From RGIG5050 sp045636065 (lineage in GTDB: Bacteria; Verrucomicrobiota; Kiritimatiellia; RFP12; UBA1067), in the NCBI GenBank assembly GCA_045636065.1, contig JAZTWW010000059.1, positions 1 through 43,843 of the forward strand: a stretch of DNA of 43,843 nucleotides, read 5' to 3'. Below are positions 16,968 to 24,133 of this stretch, one piece after another. The notes under the pieces were generated by a model, which was not told where the DNA came from, ran no database searches, and saw only the letters and a list, made by a program, of their open reading frames with translations. The position numbers were made by a program, and so were the translations under genes. The first letter of the stretch is position 1; each line of letters opens with the position of its first letter.

Positions 16968-17672
16968 TCAGCCCTTGTACTTTCCGCGGCAGTTTGAACA
17001 GAAGAAATCGTGGCCGGCCCAGGTAGTCTCCTCCTCGGCGCCACACTGCTTGCAGACCCTCACGACGCTCTCCCTGACGAGCTTCACGTCAGCGGCGTGG
17101 TCGTCGAGGAAGATGGGCCTGAAATCGTTGACCCTGTTCTTGAGGAAGAGCGTCTGGCCGGGCGGAGGCATCCGCCCCTGGGCCGTCTTGAGCCCGACGA
17201 CCTGAACGCGCTTCCCGAAGAGACGCACCCGCCTTATCGCGGGGGTGTAGTCCACATCGTCGCCTATGAGGATGGCGATGTCGTATGCGCCCGGGTGGCC
17301 TGCGTAGTAGAGCATGCTCGCCGAAAGGCTCATCTTGACCCACGTCTCCTCGCCGCCCCTCGAATCGGAGGATGATATGTCAACCTCGTGGATCTCCGTT
17401 TCGTAGCCGCAGCTGCGCTCCAGGAAATCGTAGAACGAATACTGCTTAGATGTGTTGAACCCGCTCCTCCCGGACGGGATCGTGCCGAAATACAGCGTCC
17501 TGACGAGGCTTACGTCCTCGTCCATCGCGTTGGCCACGTCGTCGCACACGAGACGCGGCAGCCGGCAGTAGTCTATCTCGAAGCCGTTCTCCTCGCCCAG
17601 CCTCTGGAACAGGGCGCTGCGGCTTCTGTACAACCATCCTCCATCAATGAACACCATTGCCTTCTGGCTCAT
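16968..17672 (-). CDS. NYN-domain (LabA/PIN-like) protein with C-terminal zinc ribbon
   Basis: NYN domains are PIN-like folds often acting as RNases. In this 234-aa protein MVFIDGGWLY (Asp10) gives the first acidic site, DVSLVRTLYFG follows, and DIAILIGDDVDYTPAIRRVR plus GKRVQVVGL supply the later acidic residues and the core strand. A C-terminal zinc ribbon is formed by Cys207, Cys210, Cys225 and Cys228 (CKQCG...FFCSNC). NYN plus zinc ribbon suggests binding and cutting of RNA, but no substrate can be named. ATG 17672 has an excellent SD (AGGAGGG, 5-nt spacing). It lies between two membrane-protein genes in one operon. Confidence 0.85.
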   Translation of the reverse strand: MSQKAMVFIDGGWLYRSRSALFQRLGEENGFEIDYCRLPRLVCDDVANAMDEDVSLVRTLYFGTIPSGRSGFNTSKQYSFYDFLERSCGYETEIHEVDISSSDSRGGEETWVKMSLSASMLYYAGHPGAYDIAILIGDDVDYTPAIRRVRLFGKRVQVVGLKTAQGRMPPPGQTLFLKNRVNDFRPIFLDDHAADVKLVRESVVRVCKQCGAEEETTWAGHDFFCSNCRGKYKG

Positions 17673-17711
17673 ATTTTCCCTCCTGACGTTTAAGTTTGAA
17701 ATGCCCCTTGA

Positions 17712-18704
17712 TTACCGGGGAAGATCTATAAGAAATGGAATAGTGGCGTCTCCGCTCTTGACGTTGATCGTGCCGACGGTGGACGGCTCCTCCTGGGGTT
17801 CCTCCTGAGGCTCCTCCCCGTACTGCGAATAGTAGTCCAATGGCGGCAGATCGCCGTCGTCATCCTCCTCCTCGAACTGCGCGGCGGCGGCCTCCGCGGC
17901 GACGGCCTCTGCGGCGGCGGGCTGCGGTCTCGTCTGCACCTGCGCCCGGGCTGCGGGCGCCGGCGCCTTTACCTGGGGCGCTGCGGCCGGAGATTGGACC
18001 TGCTGGGCGGCGGGGGCCGTAGCCTCGCCTTCATCCTCGGGCTCGTAGTAGTAGGCATAGTGCCTGCGGCGGTACGCCTCAAGCTCGGCCTCGCGTTTCT
18101 GGGCGGCATCGTCCTTCACGCGGCTCTCGCTGACCATCCTCTCAAGCTCCGCCATGCGCTCCGCGCTGGCCTTGAGCTGAGCCTCGAGCGCGGCCGCACG
18201 TTCGAGCGCCGCAGCCTCGCGGGCCGCGCGGGCCTCCTCTTCGCGCTGGCGCTCCTTCTCGGCGAGCTGCTGCTTGAGCTGCTCGATCTCCGCCGCCTGG
18301 CGCGCCTGCAGCTCGGCGAGCTGCGAATCGATGCCGGGGGCCGGGGCGCTAGGGGCGAGAGGCTGCACGTTCACCACCTGCGGCGGCAGCTGCTGCGCCT
18401 GCTGGGCCATCTTCTGCTGGAAGACGACGTCAAGAAGCCTGTCCTGCAGGCTCTGGTTGCGCGAAAGGATCGGCATGAGAACGAGGATGAACGTGACGAC
18501 GACCACGACGAGCAGAACGATGAAGAATATGGAAAGGCCCACCATCCTCTTCTGGGCCTTGGCCTGTTCGGCGTCTATATACTGCTGAAACGCCTTGAGG
18601 ACGGGAAACTCGCTCGCTATGCCACCGCCGGGTATTATAGCCATCGTCGCCTGCGGCGGAATTCCGCCATTTTCCTCGTTTGCAACTCCGTTTGTAATGT
18701 CCAT
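17712..18704 (-). CDS. single-pass membrane protein with coiled coil and Pro/Ala-rich tail
   Basis: A 330-aa protein of unknown function. About 50 cytoplasmic residues precede one long hydrophobic helix (about 48-72, VGLSIFFIVLLVVVVVTFIL). A Gln-rich stretch follows, then a long heptad-like Glu/Ala/Arg coiled coil (about 120-205), a Pro/Ala/Gln linker (APAARAQVQTRPQ), an acidic region (EEEDDDGD) and repeated EEPQ. The last residues (GDATIPFLIDLPR) look like a short conserved end. I place the start at ATG 18704, 8 nt after GGAGG; the longer frame would begin at a TTG (18725) at the predicted transcription start. First gene of the long operon down to ubiE. Confidence 0.8.
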   Translation of the reverse strand: MDITNGVANEENGGIPPQATMAIIPGGGIASEFPVLKAFQQYIDAEQAKAQKRMVGLSIFFIVLLVVVVVTFILVLMPILSRNQSLQDRLLDVVFQQKMAQQAQQLPPQVVNVQPLAPSAPAPGIDSQLAELQARQAAEIEQLKQQLAEKERQREEEARAAREAAALERAAALEAQLKASAERMAELERMVSESRVKDDAAQKREAELEAYRRRHYAYYYEPEDEGEATAPAAQQVQSPAAAPQVKAPAPAARAQVQTRPQPAAAEAVAAEAAAAQFEEEDDDGDLPPLDYYSQYGEEPQEEPQEEPSTVGTINVKSGDATIPFLIDLPR

Positions 18705-18731
18705 ATCTATTGCCTCCGTTTTCAATGTGCT

Positions 18732-18760
18732 ATTATACAGTTATTTCCTTTCGAATGCAA
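18732..18760 (-). promoter_or_regulatory. promoter of the 18704-to-ubiE operon
   Basis: Minus strand: TTGCAT (18760-18755), 17-bp spacer, TATAAT (18737-18732). Predicted transcription start near 18725, giving a leader of about 20 nt with GGAGG. Confidence 0.8.
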
Positions 18761-18796
18761 TCAAAAAATATTCGCTGGACATGCTCCAAAGCGGGG

Positions 18797-20689
18797 TCAG
18801 CCGTTGGGCATATTGTACCATTGCTCGAGCATAGAGTTGAATTCAAGGCGTGTAGCCTTAGACCATTCGCGGACCCGTGAGGTGAGATTTTCGATATGGA
18901 TCGTAACAGGCCTTCTGCGGCGCGTCAGGAGGACGGCGAGCCAGAGGGCGACGGATTTTGCGAGCGTGGGGACGAACGAGGGGGATTCGCTCCTTCCGGC
19001 GCGGCTCCAGATGCTCCCCCAAAGCCCCGAAGTGCGAACGCCGATCACCTCGACCCCCTGCGGCAGTTCGCGGCAGATGTTGTAGGCGAGCTGCCTTGTA
19101 CCTATAACCTCGCGGTCCTTCTCCGTCTGTATGTGCCCCGAGGGGTAGAATATGACGTTCCCGCCCTTCTCAAGGGTGTTCCTGACGATATCGCCGAGCC
19201 CGCGCGCGATGGTCGCGCCCTTGCGCGAGCGGTGCTTGCGAAGGTCCGGCACGGCGACGGCGCCAAGCGTTTTGAGAACGCGCGGAGCGACAATGCCGGC
19301 GTGGAAGAACGACTCGTCCGAAAGCGGCTTTAAGGGCGTGCGCCAAAGCTCGGCCGTGACGAGCATCGGATCCACCATCGCAGGATGGTTCGGGAGGACT
19401 AGGTATGTCTTCCCCCTTTCGTCCAACGCCTCGATGCCCTCAAGCGTTATGTCGTAGCGCCTGCGGAAGATCCAGCGGCCCGTAAAGACAAGCGCCTTCC
19501 TGTAGCTGAAGACGAAGGCGAGAGGCGCGATGAAAAGCGCCGCCGCAATGACCGGCAGGAACGCCCTCGCGCCGAATGCCGCGCTGACGGCGGCGTAGCA
19601 GGCGCTCGCGGCGAGCATGAAAAGGAAGGAAACCTGGTTGAAGTAGGCGAGCGCCGTATTGAGGCGGGGGCCTTTCACCACCTTCTGTATCTCCGCATCG
19701 AAAGGGAGCTTGAACATGCCAAGGTCGAACGAAAGAAGCCCGAGGACGATCCCGAAGTTGAGCGGCTTGAGGGGGACGAAGTAGAGCACGAAAAGGAGCG
19801 CCGAGGCGACCCAGCCGGTGATGAGCGTCGCTCCGAGGAGGAAATGGCGGCGGTCGATGAACCCGGCGACGATCTGCCCCGCGACGATCCCTACCGCGGC
19901 GGCGCAGAGGAGCGCCCCCGTGTGCGTAGCATCGAGCCCGAGAACGGCTCCACCGTACACCAGTATGCCCATCTGGATCATGGCGGCCGCCCACCAGAAT
20001 GTCGAGAGCGTGAATATGACGGCGTTCAGGCCTTCGTAGCGGCCCGTCATCCTGTAGGCCCTGCGGATGTAGCGCACGGGATTTATCGCGTGGAGCGCGG
20101 GGTTGAGGCGCTCCTTCGCCCTTACGGTGCAGCTGGCGGCGAACCCGAGCGCGGCGAATCCGGCAAGGCACCAGTAGGCCAGATGGGAGGCGGGATGGGC
20201 GGCCGCGAAATCGCTTACGAGAGCCCCCGCGACAGTCCCGCCGAGAACGCCGAGGAACGATACGCCTTCCATGCCGCCCATGCCGGTGGATATGCGCTCT
20301 TCGCCGCCGATATCGCGGATGAGTGCGTATTTAGCCGGTGAGTAGAGAGAGCTTTGAAGCCCCATCACAAGAACGGCCGAAATGACGAGCCAAGGCGAGT
20401 GGATAATGAAGCCGGTGATCGCGAGGGCCATGATCGGCAGTTCCGCCAATTTGGCCGTCCTCACGATTGCCGTCTTGCTCCAGACTGCCGTCAGCCTGTC
20501 GGCAAGCGGCGAAAAGAGGATGTACGGCAGGACGAGCGCCCCTGCGGTTATTCCCATGAAGGCGGATTTGAGCGAAGGGTCGTCGATCCATCCCATCACG
20601 GTGAAGCTTGCGAGCGTCTTAAGGAAATTGTCGTTCAACGTCCCCAGGAAGTTTGTGGCGTACAGGGGCAGGAAGGAATTCCTTTTCAT
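18797..20689 (-). CDS. MFS transporter fused to a PlsC-type acyltransferase
   Basis: A 630-aa fusion. Residues 1 to about 405 form an MFS-type transporter with about 12 membrane helices, related to the lysophospholipid transporter LplT (start FLPLYATNFLGTLNDNFLKT). The rest is a glycerolipid acyltransferase: NHPAMVDP (HxxxxD catalytic motif), FYPSGH (substrate-binding motif) and EVIGVRTSGLWGS. It resembles Aas-like proteins without the acyl-ACP ligase part, so flipping and re-acylation of lysophospholipid is likely but inferred. ATG 20689 or 20692; AAAGGA lies upstream of both. It has its own promoter and lies divergent to rsmE. No ligase gene is adjacent. Confidence 0.9.
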   Translation of the reverse strand: MKRNSFLPLYATNFLGTLNDNFLKTLASFTVMGWIDDPSLKSAFMGITAGALVLPYILFSPLADRLTAVWSKTAIVRTAKLAELPIMALAITGFIIHSPWLVISAVLVMGLQSSLYSPAKYALIRDIGGEERISTGMGGMEGVSFLGVLGGTVAGALVSDFAAAHPASHLAYWCLAGFAALGFAASCTVRAKERLNPALHAINPVRYIRRAYRMTGRYEGLNAVIFTLSTFWWAAAMIQMGILVYGGAVLGLDATHTGALLCAAAVGIVAGQIVAGFIDRRHFLLGATLITGWVASALLFVLYFVPLKPLNFGIVLGLLSFDLGMFKLPFDAEIQKVVKGPRLNTALAYFNQVSFLFMLAASACYAAVSAAFGARAFLPVIAAALFIAPLAFVFSYRKALVFTGRWIFRRRYDITLEGIEALDERGKTYLVLPNHPAMVDPMLVTAELWRTPLKPLSDESFFHAGIVAPRVLKTLGAVAVPDLRKHRSRKGATIARGLGDIVRNTLEKGGNVIFYPSGHIQTEKDREVIGTRQLAYNICRELPQGVEVIGVRTSGLWGSIWSRAGRSESPSFVPTLAKSVALWLAVLLTRRRRPVTIHIENLTSRVREWSKATRLEFNSMLEQWYNMPNG

Positions 20690-20717
20690 CATATGGTCCT
20701 TTCTTTCACGCAGAATT

Positions 20718-20747
20718 ATTATATTATATTCCAAGTTCGTCAGTCAA
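20718..20747 (-). promoter_or_regulatory. promoter of the MFS-PlsC gene
   Basis: Minus strand: TTGACT (20747-20742), 18-bp spacer, TATAAT (20723-20718). A second overlapping TATAAT lies at 20728-20723 but with 13-bp spacing. It sits only 17 bp from the divergent rsmE promoter. Confidence 0.75.
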
Positions 20748-20764
20748 GCACCATTCGCAAGCGC

Positions 20765-20793
20765 TTGAACGCCTCGCCTGAATATGCTATACT
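20765..20793 (+). promoter_or_regulatory. promoter of rsmE close to its start codon
   Basis: TTGAAC (20765-20770), 17-bp spacer, extended -10 TGC-TATACT (20788-20793). ATG 20807 is 13 nt after the -10, giving a leader of about 6 nt with no SD. Confidence 0.78.
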
Positions 20794-20806
20794 ACGCGGC
20801 AACGGT

Positions 20807-21526
20807 ATGAACAGGATACTATTCGAGGAAAGCGAAATCAAGGACGGCGTCGCCACATTCGGCGGCGAGAGGGCCGCCCATGTGACAGGATTTCTGCACG
20901 GCGAGATCGGGCAGACGATACGCACCGGCGTGGTAGGCGGCAAAGTGGGGACATCCGTCATAGAATCCATCGGCGCCGACGGAACGATCACCGCAAGGTG
21001 CACGCACGACTCGGACGCCCCCGCCCCGTGGATCGACGTAATCCTTGCCCCTCCAAGGCCGCGCGCCCTCAAAAGGCTCCTTCCGCAGCTCGCGCAGCTT
21101 GGAGTAAGGCGCCTTACGCTCGTGGGAGCCGCCAAGGTGGAAAAGGCGTTCTGGGGCGCGACGCTTCTCAAGGAGGAGATATATAGACCCCTTCTCATCG
21201 ACGGTCTCATGCAGGCGGCGACGAGCATCCCGCCGACAATCGAATGCCAAAGGCCTTTCAGGCGCTGGATGGAGGCTCCGGACGGCTTCGAAAGGCGCTT
21301 CGAGGGCCAAAGGTGGCGCGCTTTCGGGCACCCGTCGGGGAGCATGGTCCTGCCGCCTCCCCCGGTGGGGACAGTCCCCGTCATCGCAATCGGCCCCGAG
21401 GGCGGGTGGACCGCCGAAGAGACGGCCCTTCTCGAATCCCACGGCTTCATGAAGATGTCGCTCGGGCCGCGTATCCTTAGAACGGACACGGCCGCCGTCG
21501 CCATCATCGCGCGCCTACTTTATTAA
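20807..21526 (+). CDS. rsmE: 16S rRNA (uracil1498-N3)-methyltransferase
   Basis: SPOUT-class enzyme that methylates N3 of U1498 in 16S rRNA. The 239 aa contain an N-terminal PUA-like region and a C-terminal trefoil-knot domain with LAPPRPRALKRLLPQLAQLGV, VIAIGPEGGWTAEE (SAM-binding GPEGG) and LGPRILRTDTAA (the LGxRILRxETA motif with Asp for Glu). One of only two plus-strand genes here. The ATG is almost at the predicted transcription start and lacks an SD. Its last 12 bases overlap the 3' end of the convergent secreted-protein gene. Confidence 0.94.
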   Translation: MNRILFEESEIKDGVATFGGERAAHVTGFLHGEIGQTIRTGVVGGKVGTSVIESIGADGTITARCTHDSDAPAPWIDVILAPPRPRALKRLLPQLAQLGVRRLTLVGAAKVEKAFWGATLLKEEIYRPLLIDGLMQAATSIPPTIECQRPFRRWMEAPDGFERRFEGQRWRAFGHPSGSMVLPPPPVGTVPVIAIGPEGGWTAEETALLESHGFMKMSLGPRILRTDTAAVAIIARLLY

Positions 21527-22219
21527 AAGCACGAAGCCCTTCATCCTGAACCTGATCGAAAGGCCGTCGATCGCCACTAGTGCCGACGAGCCCTTCGACT
21601 TCTCAGGCCCATTGAACACCCACCTCACAAAGAGTATCTCGCCGGGAGCGATCTTTATCCCAGCAGGCGAAATCTCGCGACGCGCCATCTCGACCGGGCC
21701 GCCCGAAAGGGAATCGTCGGCCATGGGGATGTCGGTTGAGAGGCTTTCCACCTCGGTCCACTCGCCTTCGAGCACGCTCCCCTCCTCGCGCGATATGCGC
21801 CACTCGAACGATATGCGCTGATCCGACTTCGTGTTGGAGTGGTTCCACCGCCCAGCATCGAAGCCGATCGACTCGACAACGGTCGAAAGCCCCGTATCGT
21901 TCCTGAACGAAAGTCCGAAGACTATCGAACTCTGCTGCTTCGCGAGAAACCCGAGCGCCGTGCCGCCGTCCCACGACTCGTCGCGGCACGAGTAGAGCCC
22001 GCTCCTGGTAGACCTTGGAGTCCTCTGATATAGGGGACACTCCCCACCATCGAAGTACGCCTCCCAGCCGCTAGGGGGCAGTGAATCCTCAAACCTCTCC
22101 TCGCACTTGAGGCCGATGGCGGAGAGGCTCATTGCGCCTGAAAAGGCGCAGTACGGCGCAAAGGCCGCCGTGGCGGAGAGACCTGCCGCCGCAAATCCTG
22201 TTAATCCGTATAGCCGCAT
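21515..22219 (-). CDS. exported protein, beta-sandwich-like, function unknown
   Basis: A 234-aa protein with a signal peptide (GLTGFAAAGLSATAAFA, cleavage near residue 21). The body has the pattern ALGFLAKQQSSIVFGLSFRN...VVESIGFDAGRWNHSN...ISFEWRIS...GEILFVRWVFNGPEK...ALVAIDGLSIRFR. It resembles a secreted domain common in Verrucomicrobiota, in which size-exclusion-like strands end in an (A)IDDLS motif; here it reads AIDGLS. No PEP-CTERM anchor is seen; the protein ends GFVLLIK. ATG 22219 lies 10 nt after a TATAAT with no SD. Named function cannot be given. Confidence 0.75.
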   Translation of the reverse strand: MRLYGLTGFAAAGLSATAAFAPYCAFSGAMSLSAIGLKCEERFEDSLPPSGWEAYFDGGECPLYQRTPRSTRSGLYSCRDESWDGGTALGFLAKQQSSIVFGLSFRNDTGLSTVVESIGFDAGRWNHSNTKSDQRISFEWRISREEGSVLEGEWTEVESLSTDIPMADDSLSGGPVEMARREISPAGIKIAPGEILFVRWVFNGPEKSKGSSALVAIDGLSIRFRMKGFVLLIK

Positions 22220-22229
22220 GACGGCGGCT

Positions 22230-22238
22230 ATTATACCA
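22230..22238 (-). promoter_or_regulatory. extended -10 at the start of the secreted-protein gene
   Basis: Minus strand TGGTATAAT with TATAAT at 22235-22230. There is no clear -35. The ATG at 22219 is 10 nt downstream, so the mRNA leader should be only a few bases. Confidence 0.7.
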
Positions 22239-22974
22239 ACCGAATGTTGCGGGAAAGTATCAACTCTGTAATTTTTTCGCGACTTTCGCGGAAAACCGTA
22301 TTCTGAAGGACGGATTCCGCGCGCTGAACGAACTTCCTGCGCATGGCTTCAACGCGCGGGCGGTCCTCTCCGCACGAGCATAGAAGCATGCCGCCGCCAT
22401 CCTCCAGATCGTCGTCGATCTGGAAGGCGACGCCAAGATCAAGCGCAAACGAGCGCGCCTCATCGACGATCCTCGCACCTGCACCTGCGGCCATCGCGCC
22501 AAGCGCCGAGGCAAGCGCAAACGCCTCCCCCGTCTTGAGGGCAAAGATCTCGAGGATCCTTCCCGGCTCGGGGGGCTCGCCGCCGTCTCTGGCGGCAAGC
22601 TCCATCGCCTGCCCCTCGCAGAGCCTCAGATGGCTTGCGGCTGCTGCGGCAAGCATCTCGCCTGCGGCATCGAAGCCGCAGCCGGCTATAAGCGTATACC
22701 CCTTTGCGACAAGCCAGTCGCCGACGGCTATCGCCATGGGAACGCCCACCTTGACGTGGAGGGCCTCCCTGCCGTAGCGCTCTAGATCGCCATCTTGTAT
22801 GTCATCGTGTATGAGGCTTGCCTTGTGGAAGCATTCTATCGCCTCGCACACCGGGGCGAGCGGGCCATCTTCGGAGGGATCGCCGCCAAGCGCCCCGTAC
22901 ACGGCCCTCGCAAGCCTAGGCCTCAGGCGTTTCCCGCCACAGGAGACGAACTCTTCTGCAATCTCCGCAACCAT
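22231..22974 (-). CDS. polyprenyl diphosphate synthase (short form)
   Basis: Trans-prenyl chain elongation enzyme. At 247 aa it is shorter than the usual 300 or more because only 12 residues precede GGKRLRP. The catalytic motifs are intact: DDIQD (57-61, first Asp-rich motif, with the two-residue spacing of long-chain enzymes), KTG (147-149), and DDDLED (187-192, second Asp-rich motif). The start ATG shares one base with the FGE stop (TGATG), which supports this short start. It may make a quinone or carrier-lipid side chain. Its stop is next to the promoter of the secreted-protein gene. Confidence 0.87.
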   Translation of the reverse strand: MVAEIAEEFVSCGGKRLRPRLARAVYGALGGDPSEDGPLAPVCEAIECFHKASLIHDDIQDGDLERYGREALHVKVGVPMAIAVGDWLVAKGYTLIAGCGFDAAGEMLAAAAASHLRLCEGQAMELAARDGGEPPEPGRILEIFALKTGEAFALASALGAMAAGAGARIVDEARSFALDLGVAFQIDDDLEDGGGMLLCSCGEDRPRVEAMRRKFVQRAESVLQNTVFRESREKITELILSRNIRLV

Positions 22975-23912
22975 CACCGTTCCGTGTCGGCCGCAAGCCT
23001 GAAGCCTATGTATCCCTCGCGGCAGACCGACATCCACGCGCGCGCGGACGAGCGGCAGTCGGATGCGCGGTCGAACCAGCTGCCGCCGCGCACGATGCGC
23101 ATGTCGCCGTGAGAGCCGCCGATAGGATCGACGGTATCGCCGGTAGGATAGTCGTGGTACCTGTCGGAGCACCACTCGCGCACATTGCCGCTCATGTCGT
23201 AGAGTCCAAGCCTGTTCGGAGCCTTTGTGGCCACCTTGTGAGGCTTTCCGTTGTTCTCCTTCACGGCCTCGAGCGTCCACTCGCCCGATATTTCGCGATC
23301 GCCCGAGTTCGCCCCGTACCAGGCGACGGCGCCGATGTCGGCCCCGCCAGAATACGGGCCTTCCGCGCCGCCGGAGCCGCCCTTCGCGGCATACTCCCAC
23401 TCGGCCTCGGTGGGAAGGCGCAGCACAACTCCCTTCTCGACGAGATCGGGAAGCTTGTTTGCGATCTGCATGAACGCCGTGCAATCCTCGAGGAAGATGT
23501 TCTCGACGGGCAGGTCTGCCCCCTTGGTCTTGGACGGATTCATTTCCATGACGGCCATGTACTCGCGCTGCGAAACCTCCGTGCGCCCGATCCAGAAGCC
23601 GTGGGAAAGCGTCACCTTGTGCGGCGTTTCGCCTTCGTCGCGCCCGGATTCGGTGGCAGGGCTGCCCATTATGAAGGACCCCGGCTCCACCCAGACGAGC
23701 GTGAGCTTAACGCCGTAGGGAAGCTCCACCTCAAGCGTCTTCGGAGGCTCGGCCTCCGCCGCGCCGGCCTGGGCGGCGGCCTGCGACGGCTCCGCCGCGG
23801 CGGGATTCTCCGCCCCGCCGGCAGCACCCTGCGCCCCCTCATCGCCGCCGCATCCCTGAAGGAGGGCTGCGAGCGCCACGGCCGAAACTGCACATGTGAA
23901 TGACATCTTCAT
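22974..23912 (-). CDS. lipoprotein with formylglycine-generating-enzyme/SUMF1-like domain
   Basis: A 312-aa lipoprotein: signal peptide with lipobox LLQGC, then a low-complexity Ala/Glu/Pro linker (about 22-58), and an FGE-sulfatase fold to the end. Family landmarks are LTLVWVEPGSFIMGS, HGFWIGRTEVSQREY, LPTEAEWEYAAKGG, GLYDMSGNVREWCSDRY, RIVRGGSWFDRASDCR and GYIGFRLA. Many such domains are not sulfatase activators but binding or serine/threonine-pathway modules; I do not assign a reaction. ATG 23912 overlaps the acyl carrier protein stop (ATGA). Confidence 0.9.
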   Translation of the reverse strand: MKMSFTCAVSAVALAALLQGCGGDEGAQGAAGGAENPAAAEPSQAAAQAGAAEAEPPKTLEVELPYGVKLTLVWVEPGSFIMGSPATESGRDEGETPHKVTLSHGFWIGRTEVSQREYMAVMEMNPSKTKGADLPVENIFLEDCTAFMQIANKLPDLVEKGVVLRLPTEAEWEYAAKGGSGGAEGPYSGGADIGAVAWYGANSGDREISGEWTLEAVKENNGKPHKVATKAPNRLGLYDMSGNVREWCSDRYHDYPTGDTVDPIGGSHGDMRIVRGGSWFDRASDCRSSARAWMSVCREGYIGFRLAADTER

Positions 23913-24121
23913 TTCTGCACTCCTGCTATGCGGGCGAGGTCGCCCACCGTTTCAAGTTCAGCGAATCCATCAAGATCGAGCCGCTTGCCATAGGTGTTCT
24001 CGAGCGTCACCAGAAGCCCGAACGCCTTGAGGCTGCACCATGCGGGATCGTCCCTGAAGCGCGTGCCGCAATCGACAGGCCTCTCAAGGATCTCCGACAC
24101 CCTTTCGATGAAATCGTCCAT
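23909..24121 (-). CDS. acyl carrier protein-like, Cys before carrier serine
   Basis: A 70-aa carrier-type protein. The phosphopantetheine site reads AWCSLKAFGLLVTLE, where Ser30 would carry the arm; the Asp that normally precedes this Ser (DSL) is Cys29. The rest (ENTYGKRL...LETVGDLARIAGV) matches the usual four-helix carrier fold. It starts 12 bases after nadB and overlaps the FGE-like gene. It may be a specialised carrier instead of the fatty-acid AcpP; whether it is still loaded by a PPTase is unknown. Confidence 0.8.
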   Translation of the reverse strand: MDDFIERVSEILERPVDCGTRFRDDPAWCSLKAFGLLVTLENTYGKRLDLDGFAELETVGDLARIAGVQK

Positions 24122-24133
24122 TGCCTTGATCCT

